In this document: positions 11,748 to 20,122 of the stretch, piece after piece | How the letters are laid out: each line of letters opens with the position of its first letter | How positions within the stretch are numbered: the first letter of the stretch is position 1 | Assembly: GCA_018005585.1 (NCBI GenBank) | Contig: JAGMZX010000020.1 | Location: 1-43,394 of the forward strand | Source of the DNA: Candidatus Hydrogenedentota bacterium | Lineage (GTDB): Bacteria > Hydrogenedentota > Hydrogenedentia > Hydrogenedentales > JAGMZX01 | Direction: 5' to 3' | DNA length: 43,394 bases | Notes under the pieces: generated by a model | Databases searched by the model: none | Told to the model about the DNA's origin: nothing | The model's input: only the letters and a program-made list of their open reading frames with translations | Translations under genes and position numbers: made by a program

Positions 11748-12650
11748 TCAGCGTCCCGCCGCGCGGACTTTCTCGCGGATGAACGCGCCTGCGGCGTCGA
11801 GGGCCCTCTTTCCTTCGTCCAGTTGATGGGCGAAAAAATGCCACACGTGGATCATGTCATCCCAGATATCGATGCGCGCGTCCACCCCCGCGGCGCGCAG
11901 GCGCTCCGCCATCCGCGTGGCGTCGTCCAGGAGCGTCTCGCGGCCTCCGACCTGGATCAGCACGGGCGGCAAATGGCGCACGTCCGCGTACAGCGGCGAT
12001 GCCAGGGGAGTCTTTGCGTCGTGACTGCCCAGATATGCCTGCGCATACAGCAAGGCGCCCGCTTTCTGAATCAGGGGGTCCACGGAAGCTTTGGCCCGCA
12101 TCGATTCACCCGTGCAGGCGAGGTCCGTCCATGGCGAGATGCACACGGCCGCGGCAGGAAGTGGCAGACCCTGACCACGAATGGCGACGAGCGCGGCGAG
12201 AACAAGTCCGCCGCCCGCGGAATCCCCCGCGAGAACGACGCGCTTCGGGTCATTGCCGTGGCTCAGCAACCAGCGGTATGCGGCGACGGCGTCCCCAAGC
12301 GCGGCGGGGAAAGGGTGTTCCGGCGCCAGGCGGTAATTGATGGCGCACGTCCGGGCGCACGCCACTTTGGTCAAGCGCGCCATTAGCGCGCGGTGCGAGT
12401 CAATCGACCCGATGACGTATCCGCCCCCGTGCAGATACAAGAGCCTGGTCTTGCCCGCCGTGTCAGGGAATGCAAGCCACTCGCCCGGCAGCCCGTTCAG
12501 GTCCACGGCCTGGCACTGCAGCCCCTCCGGAACCGGCATGGCGCTGGCGAAGGTTTCAAAGTCGGCGCGCATGCCTTCCAGCGTCGCCGGCAGATTGCGC
12601 GCGCGTTCGCGGAGCAGAGCAAGGATCGGTTCTAATTGTGCAAGGCTCAT
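11748..12650 (-). CDS. Alpha/beta hydrolase, hormone-sensitive-lipase (GDSAG) family
   Basis: This 300-residue carboxylesterase-type enzyme has the HSL-family oxyanion motif HGGG (74-77), the nucleophile elbow GDSAGG with Ser144, and the probable acid and base Asp242 (ETLLDD) and His268 (DDMIHVW). These motifs mark family IV bacterial esterases, which hydrolyse short-chain acyl esters; the true substrate is unknown. There is no signal peptide, so it should be cytoplasmic. I start at the ATG at 12650 with GGAG eight bases upstream, not at a GTG 12 codons earlier that has no site. It converges with the small membrane ORF, leaving only 8 bases between stop codons. Confidence 0.9.
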   Translation of the reverse strand: MSLAQLEPILALLRERARNLPATLEGMRADFETFASAMPVPEGLQCQAVDLNGLPGEWLAFPDTAGKTRLLYLHGGGYVIGSIDSHRALMARLTKVACARTCAINYRLAPEHPFPAALGDAVAAYRWLLSHGNDPKRVVLAGDSAGGGLVLAALVAIRGQGLPLPAAAVCISPWTDLACTGESMRAKASVDPLIQKAGALLYAQAYLGSHDAKTPLASPLYADVRHLPPVLIQVGGRETLLDDATRMAERLRAAGVDARIDIWDDMIHVWHFFAHQLDEGKRALDAAGAFIREKVRAAGR

Positions 12651-13022
12651 CTCGTGGTCTCCAGGAACATGGTAGCGTTTTTGCACGAGTTAACGCCACC
12701 GCCAGGAACATACTCGGGAGGAATACGGACACCAGAGGCTAGCCCAATACCCGTGTGACGCGGGAAACCGCGTATTCGATATGAGGATGCGACTGGAAGG
12801 ACCATGAGGGCTCCTCCCCGCGACCCACAAAGGCGGGGCATGCCTCGCCCCCGCAAGAAGCGGGAACCAAGTTTCGGGACAGCCTCCAGATGCGGAGACA
12901 ACGCGGTTAACACCCCGTCAATTCCCTTTCAATAAGTTGACCGGCAAAGCGCCCTTGGCATACTTTCTTTCCCGGTACAGCGTCGCTGGCGAAGGGAGAA
13001 CAACGGAAGATAGGGTGAAACC
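12651..13022. other. Divergent intergenic region with palindrome and weak promoter
   Basis: These 372 bases between the esterase and the GH172 gene hold no supported gene. A palindrome GGCGGGGCATGCCTCGCC (12832-12849, one mismatched pair) stands alone. On the plus strand TTGACC (12937-12942) followed after 16 bases by CATACT (12959-12964) is a plausible weak promoter for the GH172 gene. Confidence 0.4.
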
Positions 13023-14519
13023 ATGAAATCAAGAACAAGACCGGTTGTGACGACCTGTTTGTGTATGGTTGCCGCCCTGCTTGTGCAGGGCGCGAGTCTG
13101 GCGCAATCACCGGGCACGCCGCTGGACGGGTTGGAACGGCTGAAGGAAGGGCGGTCCATGCGTTCGTCCTCTTCCGACCCGGATTGGGTGAACGGCAACG
13201 GCGATGCGCGGCCTATCCTGCCGGGCGGCTCGCTGGTCATCGCGGACCTGGAAGGCCCCGGCATCATCACGCATATCTGGAACACGATTGCCGCGCAGGA
13301 ACCGGGCTATTCGCGGCTGCTGGTAATACGCATGTACTGGGACGGCGAGGAGGCGCCGTCGGTCCAGGCGCCGATCGGCGATTTCTTCGTGATCGGTCAC
13401 GGGATCGACGTTCCCTTCGAGTCGTTGCCGGTAACGGTCTCGTCGGACGGGCGCGCGCGCAACTGCTACTGGCCAATGCCGTTCCGGAAATCGGCAAAGA
13501 TCACCGTGACCAACGAGGGCCGCAAGGCGGTCAGCGCCCTCTACTGGTATGTCGATTGGCGCAAGCTGCCGGAGCTGCCCGGCGATGCGGCGTATTTCCA
13601 CGCCATGTACCGGCAGGAGCACCCGGCGGTACCGGCGCGCAACTACCAGATCGCGGATATCGCGGGCCGGGGCCACTATGTCGGTACGGTCATGAACGTG
13701 CGGCAGCACACGGGCAGCTGGTACGGCGAGGGCGACGACTTCTGGTTCATCGACGGCGAGACGGAGCCGAGCCTGCGCGGCACGGGCAGCGAGGACTACT
13801 TCTGCGACGCGTGGGGTTTCCGCAAGTTCGACGGACCGTACTATGGCGTGCCCGTGTGGGACAATTTCAAGGAAATGGGCAGGATCACGGCGTATCGCTG
13901 GCACCTGACCGATTCGGTCTCCTTCGAGCGGTCTTTGCGGGTCGAAATCGAGCACAAAGGCGTCACTTTCAATGAAGACGGGTCGGTGAAATCGGGCTTC
14001 GAGGAACGCGCGGACGACTTCTCGTCGGTGGCGTTCTGGTATCAGGTCGAGCCGCACAAACCGTTCGAGCCGCTGCCGCCCGCGTATGACCGCTTGTACG
14101 TGGACTACGCGAACCTGGTGGAGGGCGAATCGCTTGTTGAGCAGGCCAAGGCGAGCGAGGGCCCCGTTCTGACACAAGACGGCAGTTGGAGCGGCGGCAA
14201 GCAGTTCTGGTGGCAGCCGCAGGCTGAGGGCGAGTCGCTCGAACTACCTGTGTCGGTGCAGGAAGACGGCGACTACGAATTGACGCTGCTCATGACCCAC
14301 TCCTGGGACTACGGCATATACCAGGCGCTGATCGACGGCAAACCCGCCGGCGTGCCCATGGACCTTTGGAGCGAAAGCGTCAAGACGGAGGAACACATTT
14401 TCGCCGCCGGGACGCTCACCGCGGGTCCCCACGTGCTGAAATTCGAGAACAAGGGCAAGAACAAGGAAAGCGACGGGTATTACTTCGGCCTGGACGGGTT
14501 TATACTGCAATCGCGCTGA
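13023..14519 (+). CDS. Secreted DUF2961 / glycoside hydrolase family 172 protein
   Basis: This 498-residue protein has an N-terminal signal peptide (basic start, hydrophobic 8-22, likely cleavage after SLAQ at 28). The DUF2961 (GH172) core spans about 35-345. The two invariant glutamates of the GEGDD and GTGSEDYF motifs are Glu236 and Glu257, the likely catalytic pair by analogy with the characterised difructose-dianhydride enzyme of this family. The C-terminal part (about 360-498) is a beta-rich domain with WSGGKQFWW and DGYYFGLDGF motifs, resembling carbohydrate-binding modules. GH172 members act on fructo- or arabino-furanosides; the substrate here is unknown. A 48-codon membrane ORF follows 29 bases downstream. 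Confidence 0.85.
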   Translation: MKSRTRPVVTTCLCMVAALLVQGASLAQSPGTPLDGLERLKEGRSMRSSSSDPDWVNGNGDARPILPGGSLVIADLEGPGIITHIWNTIAAQEPGYSRLLVIRMYWDGEEAPSVQAPIGDFFVIGHGIDVPFESLPVTVSSDGRARNCYWPMPFRKSAKITVTNEGRKAVSALYWYVDWRKLPELPGDAAYFHAMYRQEHPAVPARNYQIADIAGRGHYVGTVMNVRQHTGSWYGEGDDFWFIDGETEPSLRGTGSEDYFCDAWGFRKFDGPYYGVPVWDNFKEMGRITAYRWHLTDSVSFERSLRVEIEHKGVTFNEDGSVKSGFEERADDFSSVAFWYQVEPHKPFEPLPPAYDRLYVDYANLVEGESLVEQAKASEGPVLTQDGSWSGGKQFWWQPQAEGESLELPVSVQEDGDYELTLLMTHSWDYGIYQALIDGKPAGVPMDLWSESVKTEEHIFAAGTLTAGPHVLKFENKGKNKESDGYYFGLDGFILQSR

Positions 14520-14548
14520 ACACGCCAGAACTTCAGGGAGGCGCCCCA

Positions 14549-14695
14549 ATGACCAACCGGGGATTAGACGCTTCGAAAGCGCTGCTGGAGCTCATTCTCG
14601 GAATCCAGGCGTTGTTTGCGCTGGTTGTCGGCCTGCTCTTTACGCTCATGCTCTTCTTCGGCGAACCCGTCGAAGAACAGACAGGGGAACAATGA
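14549..14695 (+). CDS. Small single-pass membrane protein, 48 residues
   Basis: The ATG at 14549 has a strong GGGAGG seven bases upstream and opens a 48-codon frame ending in TGA. The peptide has a short polar start, one hydrophobic helix (about residues 12-37, ILGIQALFALVVGLLFTLML) and an acidic tail (EPVEEQTGEQ). It follows the GH172 gene by 29 bases on the same strand and faces murG. No family is recognised; the strong ribosome site and clean membrane profile are the reasons to call it. Confidence 0.65.
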   Translation: MTNRGLDASKALLELILGIQALFALVVGLLFTLMLFFGEPVEEQTGEQ

Positions 14696-14775
14696 ATCTG
14701 CCTTTGTCGCCGAGTTCGGAACCGGTTGCGTCCGCATGGCCGCGCGGGCCTGGTGCCCCGACCGCGACCGGATAG

Positions 14776-15888
14776 TCAGGAACCGGCGGGCTTCCCGGCG
14801 CTGAAGAGCAGGTCAAACAAGTCGTCGACCAGGGCTTCCGCGGCGTCAGGATGCCCCAGGCTTCTCGCGGCGCGGCCCATTCGCTCACGGTCTTCCGGAC
14901 TGGCGAGCAGCCGCCGGATTTCCTCCGCCAGGCGCGGGCCCGTGCAGTCGTCGTTGAGCAGCATGAGCGCGGCGCCGGTTTCGGCAAAGGCGCGCGCGTT
15001 CTCTTCCTGGTGGTTGTCGGTGGCGTGCGGATACGGGATGAGAATGGACGGCTTGCCGAGGACGGCGATTTCGGCGGTGGTCGACGCGCCCGCGCGGCCG
15101 ACGATGAGGTCCGCCGCGGCTGATGCGGTCACCATGTCCTCAATAAAATGGAAGACACGCACGGTCGCCTTGAGTTCCGCGGCAAGTTCGCGCGCGGCGG
15201 AGGCGTCCTCGGCGCCCGTCATCCAGAGGAATTGAGCATCCTCGGGCGCGAAGGCAGGCAGTGCGCCGGTCATGGCTCGGTTGATGGCGCCCGCGCCCTG
15301 GCTGCCGCCTGTCACGAGCACGACCGGCCTGCCGGGGTCGAGTTCAAGGCGGCGCTTGGCCTCGGCCGCGCCGGGCGGCTGGACAAAGCCCGCGCGCACG
15401 GGATTGCCGACCACGCGCGCGTTTTCACGCGGGTAGTCGCCGAGCGTATCGGGAAAGCTGAGATAAATGCGCCGGGCTTTCCCCGCCAGCATGTGGTTGG
15501 CCATGCCAATGCGCTTGTTCTGTTCGTGCAGCACGGTGGGCGCGCCGAAACGCTGGGCCGCCCACAACAGCGGCAGCGAGACGTAGCCGCCGACTCCGAT
15601 AACGACGTGCGGGTCGAACTTGCGAAGCAGCGTTGTGGCGCGGGCGAGTCCCGCGGCAAGTTTTACGGCGACCCAGGCGCGACGCACAATGGCTTTGCGC
15701 GGCCAACCCTCGACAGGCACGGTGCGAAAGGGAATCTCGTTGGCCGCCGCAATCCGTTGTTCCAGCCCGCCCTCGCGTCCGACCCACTGCAAGAGCAGTT
15801 GGGGGTCCCGCTTGCGCAGTTCCTCGACAATAGCGAGCGCGGGCGAAGTGTGGCCGCCCGTGCCGCCGCCGGTAATCATGACTTTCAT
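14776..15888 (-). CDS. murG: UDP-GlcNAc--undecaprenyl-diphospho-MurNAc-pentapeptide GlcNAc transferase
   Basis: MurG adds GlcNAc to lipid I on the inner face of the membrane, giving lipid II. The 370-residue GT28-family protein has the Gly-rich loop ITGGGTGGHTSPALA at the N-terminus. HVVIGVGGYVSLP, HEQNKRIGMAN and the C-terminal donor-site run GRAGASTTAEIAVLGKPSILIPYPHATDNHQEENA are also present, all classic MurG signatures. The ATG at 15888 has GGAGG upstream. It is the last gene of the dcw run in this window, 97 bases after ftsW; the next genes downstream lie on the opposite strand, so the operon probably ends here. Confidence 0.97.
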   Translation of the reverse strand: MKVMITGGGTGGHTSPALAIVEELRKRDPQLLLQWVGREGGLEQRIAAANEIPFRTVPVEGWPRKAIVRRAWVAVKLAAGLARATTLLRKFDPHVVIGVGGYVSLPLLWAAQRFGAPTVLHEQNKRIGMANHMLAGKARRIYLSFPDTLGDYPRENARVVGNPVRAGFVQPPGAAEAKRRLELDPGRPVVLVTGGSQGAGAINRAMTGALPAFAPEDAQFLWMTGAEDASAARELAAELKATVRVFHFIEDMVTASAAADLIVGRAGASTTAEIAVLGKPSILIPYPHATDNHQEENARAFAETGAALMLLNDDCTGPRLAEEIRRLLASPEDRERMGRAARSLGHPDAAEALVDDLFDLLFSAGKPAGS

Positions 15889-15985
15889 GGGGCCGCCTCC
15901 GCGTGAGCAACAGACTCAATGCCGGCCAATTGCGTTTATGACATCTGCTGCCTTCTCTCGCAGGATACCAATTTGGCCTCTCGAA

Positions 15986-17116
15986 TTAGTAGGCCGGAAG
16001 CGGCTGTTGACCCGGCACGATGGAACGGCCGCCCGTTTCCTCCTGATGGACCTGGGCCCCGATGTTCACCAGCACACCCGCACAGGCCAGAAACACGACC
16101 AAAGCCGTGCCGCCGTAACTGATGAACGGCAGCGGCATGCCCTTGGTCGGCAGGAGCCCGACGGTGACGGCCATGATGAACGCCGCCTGAAAGGTGGTCC
16201 AGACGGCGCAGCCGCAGGCAAGCATGCTGCCGAACATGTCCGGCGCTTTCAGTACAATCCGGAATGCCGCTAACGCAAACCCCATGAACAGGGCCACAAT
16301 AAAGAGCGAACCGAAGAGGCCCCGCTCTTCGCCAATCACCGAGAAGATAAAGTCCGTGTGAGCGGCGAAAAGGTAGTCCAATTTTTGTTCCCCGGCCCCG
16401 AGCCCCTGCCCCCAGAGCTCTCCCTGCGCAAACCCGCGCAGCGACTGGACCAACTGGAAGCTCGCGTCATCGCGATGCGCGGCCGGGTCCAGGAACGCGA
16501 GCAGCCGGTCGAAACGGTACGGCGTCTTGATCGCGATATAAATCACGCCGGCCACGCCGGCCACGCCGGTCAGCACAAGATAGATGAAATGGATGCCCGC
16601 GTTCCACATCACAATCAGGGAAACGCCGAGCAGCACGGCGGGCAGACCCAGGTCATTCTCCTTGTAAATGAGATATGCGTACAGGCCGGTCATGAAGAAG
16701 GGCGGAACAAAGCCCCGGAAGAGTTCCTTGGCATGCATGCGGTTCATGGTGAGCTTGACGGCGAGCCAGAGCAGGAGCGCGAACTTGGCTATCTCCGAGG
16801 GCTGGAACTGGAACGCTCCTATTTTGAGCCAACGGCGCGCACCGTCAACCTCGACGCCGAAAGGCGGAAAGAGCACCAGCACCAGCATGACGAGAGCAGC
16901 AAGGTTGATGACGCTGTAGAACTTCGCTTCGCCCAGCCGGTGATAGTCAAATCGGGCGAGCAGAAAGAACACCAGCAGGCCGACGCCGGCATAGGCAATC
17001 TGGCGGTGCAGCAGGCCGTAGCCGTCGCTGGCGCCGGTGGCGCTGTAAACCATGAGCACCCCGCAGGCGACCAGGATCAAAACGATCAATATGAGGGCTG
17101 TGGTTTCCCGTTGCAT
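15986..17116 (-). CDS. ftsW: SEDS-family peptidoglycan glycosyltransferase FtsW
   Basis: FtsW polymerises lipid II into septal glycan together with FtsI. The 376-residue protein is almost entirely membrane helices with the SEDS signatures GARRWLKIGAFQFQPSEIAK, KENDLGLPAVLL, AAHTDFIFSVIGEERGLFG and PFISYGGTALV. The ATG at 17116 lies two bases after the murD stop, and its ribosome site (GAGGAGG) is inside the murD 3' end, so the two are translated in tandem. Position among murD, murG and ftsI favours FtsW over the paralogue RodA. A 9-bp triple repeat encodes GVAGVAGV in one helix. Confidence 0.95.
   Translation of the reverse strand: MQRETTALILIVLILVACGVLMVYSATGASDGYGLLHRQIAYAGVGLLVFFLLARFDYHRLGEAKFYSVINLAALVMLVLVLFPPFGVEVDGARRWLKIGAFQFQPSEIAKFALLLWLAVKLTMNRMHAKELFRGFVPPFFMTGLYAYLIYKENDLGLPAVLLGVSLIVMWNAGIHFIYLVLTGVAGVAGVIYIAIKTPYRFDRLLAFLDPAAHRDDASFQLVQSLRGFAQGELWGQGLGAGEQKLDYLFAAHTDFIFSVIGEERGLFGSLFIVALFMGFALAAFRIVLKAPDMFGSMLACGCAVWTTFQAAFIMAVTVGLLPTKGMPLPFISYGGTALVVFLACAGVLVNIGAQVHQEETGGRSIVPGQQPLPAY
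16544..16570. repeat. Three tandem 9-bp repeats inside ftsW
   Basis: The unit CACGCCGGC is repeated three times (last base differs) and keeps the reading frame, giving GVAGVAGV within a membrane helix. A change in copy number would add or remove three residues without a frameshift. Confidence 0.8.
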
Positions 17117-17118
17117 GA

Positions 17119-18474
17119 CTAGACCTCCTCGGTATGAGCCCGGGATGCGATGGCCCGCACGCAGGCTTTGAAGTGGCGGCCCCGTTCCTCGAAACTCTTG
17201 TACCTGTCAAAACTCGCGCACGCGGGCGATAGCAGCAGCGCATCCCCCGCGGCGGCGCGCGCGCGCGCGCGCGCCACGGCATCTTCCATGTCCGCCGCGC
17301 GTGTCGTAGGCGCGAACGGGCCAAGTTCGTCCTCGATGCGCGCCGCGTCTTCGCCCAGCGTAATAATCGCCTTAACGCGCGCCTGCACCAGCGGCCCCAG
17401 GACGCTGTAACTGCTCCCCTTGCCCCGCCCCCCGGCGATCAGGACCACAGGCCGCGCAAAACTCTCGAGCGCGACCCGCAGACTGTCGATATTGGTGGAC
17501 TTCGAGTCGTTAAAATAATCTACGCCGTCAACAGTCGCTACGTACTCGATACGATGCTCGACCCCCTGGAACGCGCGCAGTCCGGCAAGCACATCCTCCT
17601 GCGGAAAGGCTCCCGCCCGCATCATGGCAAGCGCCGCGGCGATATTCTGGGCGTTGTGGCGTCCGGGAAGAGGCGAATCGGCCGCCGCAGCCACCTGTTC
17701 AGAGCCCCAGCGGTACACCCGCCCGTCAAACCAGACCCCCGCGGCAACGGGGCGTTCCAGACTGAACCCCGCCCGCTCGACGCCCGGGCGCGTCTGCATC
17801 GGTGCGACCCAGGGGTCGTCTTCGTTCAGAACGGCAATATCGCCTTCGCGCTGGAACGCGAACAGGCGCGCTTTCGCGGCGGCGTAGCCCTCCATCGTCT
17901 TATGCCGGGCAAGATGGTCCGGCGTCAGGTTAAGCACGCAACCGATCCAGGGACGGAACGACGCGGCGGCTTCGAGCTGATAGCTGCTCACCTCGAGCAC
18001 AATGAATTCGGGAATGGGCTCCGCCATGACGGCGGCGGAAAAGGGCAGGGCGTTGTTGCCCGCGAGCAGCACGGAGAGACGGCAGGCCGAGACCATGGCC
18101 CGCAGGAGTTCAGTTGTGGTCGTCTTGCCGTTGGTGCCCGTGACGGCGAGCACGCGGGAGTGGCAGTGCCACGAGGCAACTTCCAGTTCTCCAAGGACGG
18201 GCACGCCGCGCGCCCGGATTTCACGCAGCGGTATCGCATCAAGAGGCACGCCGGGGCTGGGCACACAGAGGTCCGCGCCGTCTATGGCCCGGTCGGTGTG
18301 CCGCCCGGTTTCGTAGGCGACGCCCAAGCCGTCGAGGGCCGCGCACAACGCGGGCTTCCCCGGACCAGACTCGCTCACAAAAGGCCGCGCGCCGCACTGG
18401 AGCAGCAGCCGCGCGAGCGCCACGGCCGTTTCGCCCAGGCCGATAATGACGACTCTGTTTCCTCGCAGCTCCAA
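17119..18474 (-). CDS. murD: UDP-N-acetylmuramoyl-L-alanine--D-glutamate ligase
   Basis: MurD adds D-Glu to UDP-MurNAc-L-Ala in the cytoplasm using ATP. The 451-residue Mur ligase has an N-terminal Rossmann domain (VVIIGLGETAVALARLL), the ATP loop AVTGTNGKTTTTE, EVSSYQLE, NLTPDHLARH, and the C-terminal VDYFNDSKSTN and LIAGGRGKG runs typical of MurD. The only credible start is a TTG at 18474: AGGA lies seven bases upstream, across the mraY stop codon, and any later start would cut the first beta strand. Near the C-terminus a (GC)10 tract encodes an Ala-Arg run. Confidence 0.96.
   Translation of the reverse strand: MELRGNRVVIIGLGETAVALARLLLQCGARPFVSESGPGKPALCAALDGLGVAYETGRHTDRAIDGADLCVPSPGVPLDAIPLREIRARGVPVLGELEVASWHCHSRVLAVTGTNGKTTTTELLRAMVSACRLSVLLAGNNALPFSAAVMAEPIPEFIVLEVSSYQLEAAASFRPWIGCVLNLTPDHLARHKTMEGYAAAKARLFAFQREGDIAVLNEDDPWVAPMQTRPGVERAGFSLERPVAAGVWFDGRVYRWGSEQVAAAADSPLPGRHNAQNIAAALAMMRAGAFPQEDVLAGLRAFQGVEHRIEYVATVDGVDYFNDSKSTNIDSLRVALESFARPVVLIAGGRGKGSSYSVLGPLVQARVKAIITLGEDAARIEDELGPFAPTTRAADMEDAVARARARAAAGDALLLSPACASFDRYKSFEERGRHFKACVRAIASRAHTEEV
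17255..17274. repeat. (GC)10 dinucleotide tract inside murD
   Basis: Twenty alternating G and C bases encode part of the ARARARAAAG stretch in the C-terminal domain of MurD. Such alternating purine-pyrimidine runs can adopt Z-DNA and are prone to slippage. A one-unit change would shift the frame of this essential gene. Confidence 0.8.
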
Positions 18475-18483
18475 CGCGGCTTC

Positions 18484-19968
18484 CTAACGCAGTTTCAGTG
18501 TGCCCATGCTCATAATCGCGAAGAGGATCGCGATGATGTAGAAGCGCATGGTGACTTTGGTTTCGGACCAGCCTAGAAGTTCGAAGTGATGGTGCAACGG
18601 GGCCATCCGGAAGACACGGCGGCCCGTGAGCTTGAACGACGCAACCTGGACCAACACGCTGAGCGCCTCTAGCACGAAGAGGCCCGCGACAATAGGGAGA
18701 AGCAATTCCTGCTTGGTGAGGATAGCCATGGTGCCGAGAGCGCCGCCGAGGGCCAGCGAACCGGTGTCGCCCATGAAGATCTCGGCCGGATGCGCATTGA
18801 ACCAGAGAAACCCGAGACCCGCGCCGAGAATAGCGGCGCCGAAAACGAACAGTTCCACCGCCTCGGGCACGTAGGTAAGGTACAAGTAGTGCGACCAGTC
18901 AGAACGGCTGACGATGTACGCGATGCCTGTATAAGCCATGAGCGAAATGATGGAAACGCCCGCTGCGAGACCGTCCAGCCCGTCCGTGAGATTCACCGCG
19001 TTCGAGATTGACACTATCACGAAGATGACAAAGAACAGATAGAAGAAGCCAAGTGGAATGAGCAGGTTCTTGAAACCGGGCACGTTGATCTTCGTGTGCA
19101 GGTCGGAACCGCTGCCGACAAGCTGAGCCGGAAGCGCGGTTTCGAGAAGCATCCGGTTCCGCCGCAGCAGCTCGGGGCGCTCCAGGGACGCTGCATCGCG
19201 CCCGGCCAGGCTGGCCAGTTCCTCCGACATCTCCCGGCCCGCCCAGACCGTCGGCTCGTAGAAATCCGGCTGGTCGAGGAGCCGGTCCAGGCCGCGGATG
19301 ATCGCCCGTTCCTGCGTATCGGTCATGCGCAATTGGCCCAGCGCCCCGCGGACGGCCTGCTGTGCTTCCTCGTCGAGCCATTCCCAGACACGCCCGTTCG
19401 GCGAGTCCGCCGGGGCCGCCGCGCCAGCAGCGAGGGCGTTCACGAGGCCGGGCCAGTCCCGAACGTCGTTCGGGGCAACGTCCATGGCTCCGACGGTAAT
19501 CGGTTTCACCACGAGGTACACGCCGAGGACGGCGCCGGTCGCAATCTGGCCGATAAATTTGGCGCGGGCGCTGAGCCCCTCGTTGCGTTTGCGGCGCAGC
19601 TTGGTATAGTCGTCGATGAAGCCCACGACGCCCAGGGCGCAAAATACAAAAACCGCAAGCCACAACAGACGATTCGCCAGAGTGCTCCACAGCAGCAGCG
19701 CGAGCAGGGTTGCCAGGATAATCATGGCGCCGCCCATCGTGGGGGTGCCGGCTTTGCCCTTGTGGAGTTCGTGCAGGTCCGAAACGTGCTCCTTGCGGAT
19801 GTACTGGCCGATCTTGAGCGAGGTCAGCAGGCGGATAATGGCGGGGCCAAAAAAGATGCAGAACAGGAAGGCGGTGACGGCCGCGCCGCCCGCGCGAACG
19901 GTGTGATAGGCGAAAACGTTGAACGGCCCGAAAAGGGGCACGAGTTGCATCGCCAGATAATAGAGCAT
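18484..19968 (-). CDS. mraY: Phospho-N-acetylmuramoyl-pentapeptide transferase with a large extracytoplasmic insert
   Basis: MraY transfers phospho-MurNAc-pentapeptide to undecaprenyl phosphate, forming lipid I. Family landmarks are all present: the start [29 protein letters not shown] (119-123), [13 protein letters not shown] (323-335), [12 protein letters not shown] and [11 protein letters not shown]. The protein has 494 residues where 320-360 is usual. The excess is one in-frame block at about 160-290, after TM4 and before TM5, on the outer face by family topology. The block is Ala/Glu/Leu-rich and likely helical. The ATG at 19968 aligns with the E. coli start; its ribosome site is weak, which suggests coupling to the small ORF 22 bases upstream. 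murD follows 9 bases downstream. Confidence 0.95.
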   Translation of the reverse strand: MLYYLAMQLVPLFGPFNVFAYHTVRAGGAAVTAFLFCIFFGPAIIRLLTSLKIGQYIRKEHVSDLHELHKGKAGTPTMGGAMIILATLLALLLWSTLANRLLWLAVFVFCALGVVGFIDDYTKLRRKRNEGLSARAKFIGQIATGAVLGVYLVVKPITVGAMDVAPNDVRDWPGLVNALAAGAAAPADSPNGRVWEWLDEEAQQAVRGALGQLRMTDTQERAIIRGLDRLLDQPDFYEPTVWAGREMSEELASLAGRDAASLERPELLRRNRMLLETALPAQLVGSGSDLHTKINVPGFKNLLIPLGFFYLFFVIFVIVSISNAVNLTDGLDGLAAGVSIISLMAYTGIAYIVSRSDWSHYLYLTYVPEAVELFVFGAAILGAGLGFLWFNAHPAEIFMGDTGSLALGGALGTMAILTKQELLLPIVAGLFVLEALSVLVQVASFKLTGRRVFRMAPLHHHFELLGWSETKVTMRFYIIAILFAIMSMGTLKLR

Positions 19969-19990
19969 AACCGCTGTTACCGCCTCGAAA

Positions 19991-20122
19991 TTACTGGTGA
20001 AATTCCTTGTGCATGCCCTGCGCGAGCCGCCGCACCTGGGCGGCAACGTTCCTGATCTGCCGGTGCCAGACTACGGCCACCACCCCCGCCATCGTCAAGA
20101 AGGCCATTACCAAGCTGTTCAT
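19991..20122 (-). CDS. Small membrane protein between murF and mraY, 43 residues
   Basis: A 43-codon frame starts at an ATG that overlaps the murF stop codon (ATGA, 20119-20122) and ends at TAA, 22 bases before the mraY ATG. The product has an N-terminal hydrophobic helix (about residues 2-18, [16 protein letters not shown]), then a basic amphipathic segment ([16 protein letters not shown]) and a His-rich end. That is the layout of a one-pass inner-membrane peptide with a cytoplasmic basic tail. ATGA coupling, the intact frame and the position in an essential operon argue that it is translated. It may also help translation reach mraY, whose own ribosome site is weak. I know no family for it. 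Confidence 0.7.
   Translation of the reverse strand: MNSLVMAFLTMAGVVAVVWHRQIRNVAAQVRRLAQGMHKEFHQ

Noticed and set aside
19969-20046. N-terminal extension of MraY to a GTG at 20046
   Set aside because: The family N-terminus aligns with the ATG at 19968, and the extension overlaps the small membrane ORF in another frame.
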